Positions 6,860 through 13,612 are shown, counted from the stretch's first letter. The stretch: 15,733 nucleotides of DNA from G039029935 sp039029935 (GCA_039029935.1 JBCCFC010000144.1:1-15733); one strand, 5' to 3'. Made by a program: numbers and translations. The notes: generated by a model from the letters alone, not told the origin.

Positions 6860-6905
6860 TAACGCAGGTATCTTGTCCGTCACAGGAGGATGCCTGTGTT
6901 ATTTG
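6857..6905 (+). repeat. Three-arm palindromic repeat, diverged copy 3
   Basis: It begins with the CGCAGGT and GTCACAG landmarks at the same order and near-equal spacing. The first hairpin is eroded. The second is kept with different bases (CACAGG paired with CCTGTG, 6881-6898). The outer arms CAATAAC (6857-6863) and GTTATTTG (6898-6905) pair with one bulge. Its left edge shares three bases with copy 2. Confidence 0.55.
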
Positions 6906-6925
6906 TTTCTCTGGCGTAGCTTTAT

Positions 6926-6953
6926 TTGACAGAAACGTTACTTCAATTAAAAT
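6926..6953 (+). promoter_or_regulatory. Promoter of the secreted triple-repeat protein gene
   Basis: TTGACA (6926-6931) and TAAAAT (6948-6953) are separated by 16 bp. This is a perfect -35 and a -10 with one mismatch, ending 44 bp before the ATG at 6998. It lies immediately after the palindromic repeat cluster. Confidence 0.6.
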
Positions 6954-6997
6954 AGATTCTGTTCTTGAAAAGCCATTCTAAAGTCAAGGAGATAAAT

Positions 6998-8449
6998 ATG
7001 AGAAACGTGAACTATTGGATAGTAGCGATTGTCGTCACATTTGTCGTGACGTTATATCCGACGCCTAGCTATGCACAGGCGATAGATAGCCAAACAGATA
7101 GCCAAATAAATAGCCAAGATATACAAACCGTCCAAGAATCTGCCGACACAGAACACGTCCGCTGGATCGAAGTTGCAGCCGAAAGTATTGGTGTGACTGT
7201 CAGAGACCTGCGAACAGCGCGCCGAGATGGGCAATCCATTGCGGATGTTGCTGTCGAGAACAACGTGGATGTTCAGACTGTCATTGACGCCATTGTTGCA
7301 GCGGAGCAGACAGCGACAGACCAAGCGGTGACTGATGGCGAGATCACACAGGCAGAGGCGGATGAGTGGATGGCCGAAGTGCCAGAGCTTGCCAGCGAGT
7401 ATGTCAATGATGTCCCAAGAAGTCATTGGGGCGATTTGGATATTGACATCTCATGGGGGGATTGGGAACCCTCATGGGATGATTCCAGCAGCGTCTGGGA
7501 CAATTTGTGGGATAATGCATCTGAGATCATCGACAACCATACGTCTTCACAGACCATCACCAACACAATCTCATACACAATTTCATTCACATCACCCTAT
7601 ACCGACGCACACTGGGTAGACTGGCATGAGGTGGCAGCGGAAACCATTAGTGTCACCGTTGAATCGTTGTGGGAGGCACAGAAAGACGGGCAGTCAATTG
7701 CCGAAGTCGCCACCGCCAACGGTGTTCTGACGCAAACAGTGGTGGATGCAATTGTCTCCGCACAGAGTGATGCCATTGACCAGTGGGTTGCCGATGATCT
7801 GCTGACCGAGGAGAAGGCCGAAAAGTGGAAAGCAGAACTGCCAGCGCGTGTGAGCGATTATGTCGCCTTTTCTTGGGAGGATAAGGTCGATAGCTGGTGG
7901 AATAAAGTCGAAGATTGGTGGGATGGTTGGTGGGATTCCGACAAAGATGAAAGCGATAACGATGTCAGTGAGGATTGGCTGGAGAATGTCGATTGGTTCT
8001 GGATCAAAGTGGTGGCCGAGACGCTAAACGTTGAGCGTAACGCCGTGTGGGACGCCGTTAAGGGTTGCCAAAGCCTTGCTGACTTTGCCGTTACTCAGGG
8101 CAGTACAGGACAAGCGTTGATTGATGCCATTGTTGAATCAGAGACGGAGATGGTCAACGAAGCGTTGAGCCAAGGCTTTATTGAGCAAGAAAAAGCGGAT
8201 GAATGGCTGGCTGAAGTTGAATCGTCTGCCACAGACTTTGTGAATTTGGCATATTGCAGCAATGATGATAGCGAGAACGACGACGGGATTGCGCCTATCC
8301 CGACTGCATCTAAGCGACCCTTTGACGCCAGTGATGTTGCCAATGATAGTTTGGCGATTGAATCCACACCAGCCGTTGATGACCCCATTGATGGTGGTAG
8401 CGTAGAGGTGAGCGAGTATTGGCTCTACTTGCCGATTGTGACGCAGTAA
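6998..8449 (+). CDS. Secreted protein of three ~85-residue helical repeats with Trp/Asp-rich linkers
   Basis: A 483-residue protein. Start at 6998 chosen: AAGGAGA lies 7 nt upstream and the signal peptide begins there (hydrophobic 7-20, probable cleavage after SYA, residue 26). Three repeats lie at about 53-137, 205-289 and 332-417. Each has W-x-(E/K)VxAE(S/T), a [DG]-[G/C]-Q-S-[IL]-A-[DE] core, DAIV, then an acidic 'EKADEW.AE' helix and a (Y/F)V end. They resemble the 'LAEALGVS..L...GKTIAEVAAENG' domain seen in secreted Actinobacteria and Chloroflexota proteins; function unknown. Linkers at 138-204 and 290-331 are rich in Trp and Asp (for example WWNKVEDWWDGWWDSDKD). A Thr/Ser stretch lies at 182-200. 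The protein ends SEYWLYLPIVTQ. It stands alone under its own promoter. Surface or extracellular location is inferred. Confidence 0.85.
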   Translation: MRNVNYWIVAIVVTFVVTLYPTPSYAQAIDSQTDSQINSQDIQTVQESADTEHVRWIEVAAESIGVTVRDLRTARRDGQSIADVAVENNVDVQTVIDAIVAAEQTATDQAVTDGEITQAEADEWMAEVPELASEYVNDVPRSHWGDLDIDISWGDWEPSWDDSSSVWDNLWDNASEIIDNHTSSQTITNTISYTISFTSPYTDAHWVDWHEVAAETISVTVESLWEAQKDGQSIAEVATANGVLTQTVVDAIVSAQSDAIDQWVADDLLTEEKAEKWKAELPARVSDYVAFSWEDKVDSWWNKVEDWWDGWWDSDKDESDNDVSEDWLENVDWFWIKVVAETLNVERNAVWDAVKGCQSLADFAVTQGSTGQALIDAIVESETEMVNEALSQGFIEQEKADEWLAEVESSATDFVNLAYCSNDDSENDDGIAPIPTASKRPFDASDVANDSLAIESTPAVDDPIDGGSVEVSEYWLYLPIVTQ

Positions 8450-8489
8450 AACCATTCCACAGAATAAAATACCTAGAGGGTGTCAAATT

Positions 8490-8582
8490 ATACCAATTGC
8501 CTCATCAAGATTCATGAATTCATGGTTTGAAAACTGTGTAGATGAGCAAATAATTTATGAAGTTTGAAAGGGCAATTGGTAT
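8490..8582. repeat. 93-bp MITE-like element with perfect 12-bp terminal inverted repeats
   Basis: ATACCAATTGCC at 8490-8501 is the exact reverse complement of GGCAATTGGTAT at 8571-8582. Inside are a perfect 12-bp palindrome CATGAATTCATG (8513-8524) and a secondary stem CTCATC (8501-8506) with GATGAG (8541-8546). The ends can be read as CCAATTGCC...GGCAATTGG flanked by TA on both sides, as for IS630/Tc1-like insertions. It lies between two convergent genes and encodes nothing. Confidence 0.55.
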
Positions 8583-8629
8583 TAAGTGAGTAGGCTACAG
8601 TTGAGGTTGAATTATCCACATCCGCTAGC

Positions 8630-9265
8630 TTACCCAGCCAGTTGGGCAAGTTTGATAGGCCCCGGCGAAATCCAAAAACAGAATGTAAACAACGGTGTCT
8701 CACGGGTGATCATCTCATGGGGTAGCCAAGGCGTATTATAAATGGGTTCGGCAGCAGGACGGACTCGTGGTGTTTCATCATTTTGGCTCCAGAGTGTGTC
8801 ACCACCAAAGGGGAAATAGATTTCCTCTGCTTCGTGATAGTGACGGGGGTAGTGGCGACCGGGGCCAGTGATGGAAAAGGCAATTACGATCCGGTTGTGA
8901 GGAATCAAAGCATCATACCCGAATACATTGGTGTAGCAATAGTTTTCCATGTATTCATCGCCCAGCTTTTCTCGATAGTGTTCAGTTTGGGTCCAACGCA
9001 TATAGGGTTCAAATCGTTCAAATGCAATCGCAAGGTCTGCCATCGGTCCAACCTTGGCAATGTCTAGTGCCGCCGCAAGGTGTTTGCAACCAGGCAACCG
9101 CTTGGGTGTGGGCATGGGGGCAGGTAGTCGAGCGTGTTCAAAGGCAACTTTGATGGTCCTGATGGTTGCCGCTTGAGCCGGGTAGGCTATGGCACGGTTG
9201 TGAAGAAATAGGGTTGCCTCTTTGCACAGGTCTTCAAAGTAACGCTTGGTCTTGTTGCTATCCAT
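8630..9265 (-). CDS. DddQ-like cupin, dimethylsulfoniopropionate lyase family protein
   Basis: A 211-residue protein whose C-terminal half is a cupin with GRHYPRHYHEAEEIYFPFGG (137-155). Characterised DddQ enzymes use Tyr120, His123, His125, Glu129, Tyr131 and His163; here Tyr139, His142, His144, Glu148, Tyr150 and His183 have the same spacing (His183 is one residue further), so metal ligands and the catalytic Tyr are retained. DddQ cleaves DMSP to dimethyl sulfide and acrylate. The length (~200) and the N-terminal helical part also fit the family. Many family members are untested, so the true substrate may differ. It is the last gene downstream of livH-livM, with an 83-bp gap to livM, which suggests it acts on something imported by that transporter (inference). 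The Shine-Dalgarno is weak. Confidence 0.75.
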   Translation of the reverse strand: MDSNKTKRYFEDLCKEATLFLHNRAIAYPAQAATIRTIKVAFEHARLPAPMPTPKRLPGCKHLAAALDIAKVGPMADLAIAFERFEPYMRWTQTEHYREKLGDEYMENYCYTNVFGYDALIPHNRIVIAFSITGPGRHYPRHYHEAEEIYFPFGGDTLWSQNDETPRVRPAAEPIYNTPWLPHEMITRETPLFTFCFWISPGPIKLAQLAG

Positions 9266-9348
9266 TGGCGATGTCCAATTCTGTCCCTATGATACCGCAA
9301 ATATGGGGAGTCTCTGATGACCAAAACAGTAGATGACAAACCCTAGAT

Positions 9349-10338
9349 TCACTCTCCTGCTTCCGATAACAACCTTGGCGATATCCGCCGCCGCACCGGG
9401 AAAATCTCCCAATTAAACCGCGCTTTGATCAACCCCCACACACCCTGTGGGGCAATCAACATCATCACCACGGCAATACCACCGAGAATGATAAAGGACC
9501 ATTCGCCAAAGTCAGACATATATTCACGTAGCAGGAAGAAGATGACCGTGCCGATAATTGGTCCTTCCATCGTGCCGATGCCACCGATGACGACGATAAA
9601 GATCATGAACGAAGTCCAGTTGATTGAGAAAATAGCTTTGGGGACAATGGTGAGTTGGTTCATGGCAATGAGGCTACCGACGATGCCTGTACCAAAGGCA
9701 CAGGCGATAAAGATGAGGAGCTTGATGCGATAGGTATTGATGCCCAAACTAGCGGCAGCGGCTTCATTGTCGCGGATGGCGGTCAGTCCCAATCCAATTT
9801 TGGAACGCAATAGGTATTGGCTGAAGGCAACCGTGCCAAAGGCGATGAGGACAGCGAATAGGTATGTGACCATGATGCGTTGGCTGGCCGAGTCAAAGAA
9901 GTTGTTGATCGTCAGCGAACGCCCGACGCCACCACCAAGCCAATCCGTGCTGCTAGCGATGAGTAGGCGGAAGACTTCGGCGATTACCCATGTGCCAATG
10001 GCAAAATAGCCGCCACGTAGACGAAAGGCAAGCAGTGCTGTGAAGTAGGCAAAGATGGCGCTGACCACACCGCCGATGACAAAGCTGAGGGTCAATGGTA
10101 GTTCCAAGTCTTCGACACCGACCAGCAACGAGTATGCCCCGAGTCCGATCCATGCCTGTTGACCAACTGATACCAGACCAGCGTATCCCGCCAACAAGTT
10201 CCACAGTTGCGCAATCGCCAGCAGATAGAGAAATTCGGTCAGTGTGTTCATAGTGCCACGACTGCCCCACTGTGTGACAGAGAGAAAGCCTGCAAACGCA
10301 ACGGCCAAGAAGATATAAAGTCGTAGTTCTCTGCTCAT
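9349..10338 (-). CDS. livM: Branched-chain amino acid-type ABC transporter permease LivM
   Basis: A 329-residue polytopic membrane protein of the LivM family. It includes LLAGYAGLVSVGQQAWIGLGAYS (about residues 36-58), LRGGYFAIGTWVIAEVFRLL, the cytoplasmic coupling segment SKIGLGLTAIRDNEAAAASLGIN and the late GGIGTMEGPIIG motif. The open frame extends upstream to 10506, but that part overlaps livH and has no family likeness. I start at ATG 10338, where GGGAGC lies 7 nt upstream and the livH stop ends 2 bp away. It pairs with LivH to form the membrane channel of a Liv-type (HAAT) importer for branched-chain amino acids, amides, urea or related solutes. The tight spacing shows translational coupling. 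Confidence 0.93.
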   Translation of the reverse strand: MSRELRLYIFLAVAFAGFLSVTQWGSRGTMNTLTEFLYLLAIAQLWNLLAGYAGLVSVGQQAWIGLGAYSLLVGVEDLELPLTLSFVIGGVVSAIFAYFTALLAFRLRGGYFAIGTWVIAEVFRLLIASSTDWLGGGVGRSLTINNFFDSASQRIMVTYLFAVLIAFGTVAFSQYLLRSKIGLGLTAIRDNEAAAASLGINTYRIKLLIFIACAFGTGIVGSLIAMNQLTIVPKAIFSINWTSFMIFIVVIGGIGTMEGPIIGTVIFFLLREYMSDFGEWSFIILGGIAVVMMLIAPQGVWGLIKARFNWEIFPVRRRISPRLLSEAGE

Positions 10339-10340
10339 GT

Positions 10341-11210
10341 TTATAGCTCCCTTGTCCGTGCAAACAGCCCTGTTGGACGAATGGCTAAGACCAACAGCGT
10401 GAGGATGTGTCCCGCCAGTTGAAACCATGTTGGGTTGAGTTGTGCGCCGATGCTCTGGCTGAGTCCAAGGATGATACCGCCTGCCAACGTTCCCCAGAGG
10501 CTCCACAGACCGCCGATGATGACGGCCTCGAATGCAAAAATGAGCCGTGCGGGTCCATCTGTAGGGGCAAAGCCTGTGCGGATACCAAGCAGGATGCCTG
10601 CAACCGCGACGATGGCGAAGGAAATACCCATTGCCAGCGCATAAATCTGGCGGCTGTTAATGCCCATCAGTTCTGCCGTTGCGGGGTCGTCGGATGTCGC
10701 CCTGAATGCTTGTCCCAATGACGTGTGATTGAAGAAGAGTTGCAGCCCCAACAGGATGAGGACGGCAGTCGCAAAGGTGATGAGCGGCATGATGCCAACC
10801 GCTAGGCTATCACCCAAGGGAATACTGGCAGTCTCCAATGCCCCTGCATCCAGCCCCTGCGAATCTGCGGAGAACCAGAGTTGCAGTCCATTCTGCACAA
10901 TCACCGATAGGCCAAAGGTGATGACCAGTGGCGGCATCAACCCTGTACCAATGGTGGTATTCAAAATGCCACGTTGCACCGCATATCCCAACACAAACAT
11001 CACAGGGATAACTACGATTAAGCTAATCAGTGGCGGTATACCCACAATTTGTGTGGCAAGTAGCGAGAGAAATGCCCCCAACATGATAAAATCGCCATGC
11101 GCCAGATTGACGATGCGCATGACGCCAAAAATGAGCGACAACCCTGTGCCATAGAGGGCATATAAGCCACCCAGCAGTATTCCTTGTATGATCGTATTAA
11201 GCCAAGTCAT
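10341..11210 (-). CDS. livH: Branched-chain amino acid-type ABC transporter permease LivH
   Basis: A 289-residue membrane permease with the LivH hallmarks: GILLGGLYALYGTGLSLIFGVMRIVNLAHGDFIMLGAF at the N-terminus (residues 10-47, read in parts), the coupling helix SLGQAFRATSDDPATAELMGIN and the C-terminal GGLWSLWGTLAGGIILG. Length is normal. It probably forms a heterodimer with LivM, whose gene starts 2 bp after this stop. Upstream, a perfect hairpin separates it from the MFS gene, so livH-livM-cupin could have its own transcript or be attenuated. Confidence 0.93.
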   Translation of the reverse strand: MTWLNTIIQGILLGGLYALYGTGLSLIFGVMRIVNLAHGDFIMLGAFLSLLATQIVGIPPLISLIVVIPVMFVLGYAVQRGILNTTIGTGLMPPLVITFGLSVIVQNGLQLWFSADSQGLDAGALETASIPLGDSLAVGIMPLITFATAVLILLGLQLFFNHTSLGQAFRATSDDPATAELMGINSRQIYALAMGISFAIVAVAGILLGIRTGFAPTDGPARLIFAFEAVIIGGLWSLWGTLAGGIILGLSQSIGAQLNPTWFQLAGHILTLLVLAIRPTGLFARTREL

Positions 11211-11239
11211 GTTTGAACGGTAGAAACCTCATTAATAAT

Positions 11240-11274
11240 TAGAAGTCCGACTTTTGACAAAAGTCGGACTTCTA
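11240..11274. terminator. Perfect 16-bp stem hairpin between MFS gene and livH
   Basis: TAGAAGTCCGACTTTT (11240-11255) and AAAAGTCGGACTTCTA (11259-11274) are exact complements with a 3-base loop. It begins 6 bp downstream of the MFS stop, so it may terminate or protect that transcript. There is no clean U-tract after it on the minus strand (AATTATTAATG), so an intrinsic terminator is not certain; a REP-like repeat is the alternative. Confidence 0.55.
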
Positions 11275-11280
11275 CACCCC

Positions 11281-12603
11281 TCATTGAGAAGATACCATCT
11301 GTTTGCCTTTTGATTCGAGGTGAAGGACGGCTGGGATAAAGAATGCAGCAGTGAACATTGTCATCATCACAATGCCACCAAGGGTAAACCAAATCTGCAC
11401 ACCAACGCTATCAGCGACAGGTGCAGCGATAAGCAAGCCGAGTGGAATCATCCCTTGGTTGATGCTGCCAAAGAGGGTAAAAACACGTCCCTGAATTTCA
11501 TTGGGGATGACAACCTGAAAAACTGCGATGAGCGTTCCAACTGCAACCGCGTTCATGAGTCCGCCAAAGCCCGTGGTAATGATGAGCATCCACAACAGGG
11601 TTGGCGGTGTAAAGCCAATAACGAGCAGACAGGCCCCCAAGAGCAACAATCCGCCCAAGAATAATATCATGCGATTGTTGAATCCGCTCCATACGCCTAA
11701 CAGGAGGCCACCCAAAATGGCACCAGTACCCCATCCCGCGCTGACCCAAGCAAAGTCGATGGCATCACCACCAAATGTCTCTGTAATCATAATAGGAAGC
11801 AGGGCAAATGCTGGTGTCAAAAAGATGTTCAGAATCAGTGCCAGACCAAATACCAATCGCAGACCTGTCCATCCCCAGACAAATGTTAAACCAGCCCATA
11901 AATCATCCATGACAGATGGTTTATGCCGCTGATTTCGTGCAGTCGAGCCTTGGCCCAGGTCTTGGGGTAAGTCTTGGACTAAGTCTTTTCGGACAGGGTT
12001 TGGAATATGGATAAAGAACAATGGGATGATAGCAATGGTGGCTGTTAGCAAATCAATTGCCAAAATACTTTGCATGGGTAGCCATGCCAACAGCAGGGCA
12101 GCGATGGGTGGAACAATGATTTTTGTTGCCCCCTGAATTCCCTGATTTAAGCCTGCAATCCGTGTGAGATGTTTTTCTGGGATCAACAGGGGTGTAGACG
12201 CCAACATCGCAGGTCTGTGGAAGGCCGTGCCCAGCGAGCGGACAAACATGATGGCATAGATAAGCCAAAGCGGGACCCACTCAAGTAGAAAACACAGGGC
12301 AAGTACGATGATGGCAAGTGCAATGATGCCATCGGCGGCGATCATCACGACTCGTCGGTTCCAACGGTCTACCAATGCACCTGCGATAGGCCCCAACAAA
12401 ATCTGTGGCAATAGCCACACAATGGTGGCAATCGCCAAGATGAGGGCCGAACTAAATGTCTCCGTCAGATACCAAATCAGGGCAAATTGAACCAATCCGC
12501 TACCAAGTAGCGAAAATGTCTGTCCCACCCAAATAATCAAAAAGGGGCGCATGGATTTGACTTCTTTTTCCCCAGCCAGAGATGAATCAGGCATTGTCAT
12601 CAT
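11281..12603 (-). CDS. MFS transporter, macrolide-efflux (MefA/EntS-like, MFS_3) type
   Basis: A 440-residue major facilitator with about 12 hydrophobic segments. After a short cytoplasmic N-terminus (1-18) come RPFLIIWVGQTFSLLGSGLV (19-38), motif A as GALVDRWNRRVVMI (75-88) and FVRSLGTAFHRPAMLASTPLL, all characteristic of drug/siderophore exporters of the MFS_3 group. The central loop has a small Asp-Leu repeat (KDLVQDLPQDLGQG). It probably exports a small amphipathic compound by proton antiport. ATG-ATG occurs at 12603 and 12600; AAAGG suits the second slightly better by spacing. It lies between livF (34 bp upstream) and livH (70 bp downstream), an unusual insertion into a Liv gene set. Confidence 0.88.
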   Translation of the reverse strand: MMTMPDSSLAGEKEVKSMRPFLIIWVGQTFSLLGSGLVQFALIWYLTETFSSALILAIATIVWLLPQILLGPIAGALVDRWNRRVVMIAADGIIALAIIVLALCFLLEWVPLWLIYAIMFVRSLGTAFHRPAMLASTPLLIPEKHLTRIAGLNQGIQGATKIIVPPIAALLLAWLPMQSILAIDLLTATIAIIPLFFIHIPNPVRKDLVQDLPQDLGQGSTARNQRHKPSVMDDLWAGLTFVWGWTGLRLVFGLALILNIFLTPAFALLPIMITETFGGDAIDFAWVSAGWGTGAILGGLLLGVWSGFNNRMILFLGGLLLLGACLLVIGFTPPTLLWMLIITTGFGGLMNAVAVGTLIAVFQVVIPNEIQGRVFTLFGSINQGMIPLGLLIAAPVADSVGVQIWFTLGGIVMMTMFTAAFFIPAVLHLESKGKQMVSSQ

Positions 12604-12644
12604 CGTCCTTTATATATTGCCCTTTATATATTGCCCTTTATATG
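12603..12644 (-). repeat. Three 14-bp tandem repeats spanning the livF stop and the MFS ribosome binding site
   Basis: On the minus strand the units are CATATAAAGGGCAA, TATATAAAGGGCAA and TATATAAAGGACGA. The livF TAA stop is in the first unit. Each unit carries an AAAGG Shine-Dalgarno-like core, but only the last is correctly spaced for the MFS start. Confidence 0.7.
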
Positions 12645-13366
12645 CCGAAGTATGCCTTCGATATATCGTCTCGACTCAACTCGCTTGGTGTACCACTCAG
12701 GCTCACCTTGCCTTCCAACATGCAGTAGACTCGATCCGCCGCTTGCAGACCACGATTAACATCCTGTTCAACGAGAACGATGGTTGTGCCACGCTTGGCG
12801 ATGCGGGTCACAACCTCGTAAATATCTTTGACAATGATGGGCGCAAGCCCCAGCGAAATCTCATCCATCAAAATCAAATCGGGATTGCTCATCAACGCAC
12901 GACCAATGGCAACCATCTGCTGCTGCCCACCTGAAAGTTCCGTGCCGCCATTGCTGCGCCGCTCCTTGAGAATGGGGAAAAGCTCGTAAATTTTCGCTAG
13001 TGTCCATTCGCCAGCTCGATTGGCATAGCCACCGATCTTGAGATTTTCCTCAACGCTCATGCTTGGAAAAATCTTACGTCCCTCTGGCACAAGCGCAACC
13101 CCAAGTCGATTCATTTCAAAAGCTGTTTTTTGACTGATGGAGTCGCTTTGATACACAATATCCCCACTGGCTGGCAGTAGCTGTCCTGCGATGACGCGCA
13201 TCAACGTTGTTTTACCCGCTCCGTTTGCGCCGATAATCGCAACCGTTTCGCCTTGGTCTATCGTCATGTTAACGCCAAAGAGTGCTTGGAACTCGCCATA
13301 GAAGACTTCGATGTTATTGATGGATAGGAGGGCGTTTGAGGTTGTGGTTTGATCCTGTCTGTTCAT
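12638..13366 (-). CDS. livF: Branched-chain amino acid-type ABC transporter ATPase LivF
   Basis: A 242-residue ABC ATPase: Walker A GANGAGKT (46-53), signature LSGGQ (144-148), Walker B LILMDE (164-169), and VLVEQD with Gln201 at the H-loop position, which is normal for LivF. GRKIFPSMSVEENL (97-110) is also a LivF hallmark, distinguishing it from LivG. It powers import through LivH/LivM on the cytoplasmic face. The open frame runs up to 13432, but that extension translates the palindromic repeat, so I start at 13366 (MNRQDQ). No Shine-Dalgarno is visible there. LivG, the usual partner ATPase, is not in the window; LivF may form a homodimer or pair with a LivG encoded elsewhere. Confidence 0.92.
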   Translation of the reverse strand: MNRQDQTTTSNALLSINNIEVFYGEFQALFGVNMTIDQGETVAIIGANGAGKTTLMRVIAGQLLPASGDIVYQSDSISQKTAFEMNRLGVALVPEGRKIFPSMSVEENLKIGGYANRAGEWTLAKIYELFPILKERRSNGGTELSGGQQQMVAIGRALMSNPDLILMDEISLGLAPIIVKDIYEVVTRIAKRGTTIVLVEQDVNRGLQAADRVYCMLEGKVSLSGTPSELSRDDISKAYFGI

Positions 13367-13384
13367 GTTTGTTTTTATTGGATA

Positions 13385-13390
13385 AGTATA
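13385..13390 (-). promoter_or_regulatory. Candidate -10 box for livF
   Basis: TATACT on the minus strand lies 18 bp before the livF ATG and 3 bp from the edge of the palindromic repeat. Any -35 would have to fall inside the repeat, where no good hexamer is seen. Confidence 0.3.
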
Positions 13391-13393
13391 AAC

Positions 13394-13444
13394 CAGTAAC
13401 ACAGATTGGTTATCTGTGACGCAGGTAGCCAACCTGCGATACTG
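13394..13444 (-). repeat. Three-arm palindromic repeat, copy 4 (inverted)
   Basis: Its reverse complement matches copy 1 (6756-6806) at 50 of 51 positions; the only change is T for A just inside the right outer arm. Both inner hairpins and the CAGTA/TACTG outer stem are intact. Near-identity of copies about 6.6 kb apart, in opposite orientation, points to recent dispersal. Confidence 0.85.
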
Positions 13445-13508
13445 TCTTTTGTCCTTGGTTATTTGGGGCTAGAGTTAGCCCAATACGTTTTTGCAGCTTT
13501 GTATTATA

Positions 13509-13553
13509 TCTCTACAACTTTAGTCTGTACAATTTTAATCTGTACAATTTTAG
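13509..13553 (+). repeat. Three 15-bp direct repeats upstream of the ATPase gene
   Basis: TCTCTACAACTTTAG, TCTGTACAATTTTAA and TCTGTACAATTTTAG lie head to tail; the last two differ by one base. Each contains a TGTACA or TCTACA core. They are about 80 bp upstream of the candidate -10, so they may be regulator binding sites or simple slippage products. Confidence 0.6.
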
Positions 13554-13612
13554 GAACACTAGCTAATGCCCTTGAACATTACAGGGTCCTCTCATTCTAT
13601 CATTCTGATGGT

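Noticed and set aside
7052..7426. Minus-strand ORF of 124 residues opposite the secreted repeat protein
   Set aside because: Antisense shadow of a gene with a signal peptide, promoter and ribosome binding site on the plus strand.
10339..10506. N-terminal extension of LivM (56 residues)
   Set aside because: It overlaps livH in another frame, has no family likeness, and the ATG at 10338 has a good ribosome binding site.
10407..11154. Long plus-strand ORFs opposite livH (10407-10721, 10435-10644, 10729-11154)
   Set aside because: Antisense shadows of livH; low-complexity, no start signals and no family likeness.
13367..13432. Upstream start of LivF (22 extra residues)
   Set aside because: The extra residues translate the palindromic repeat; LivF proteins normally begin near MNRQDQ...LLSINNIEVFYG.
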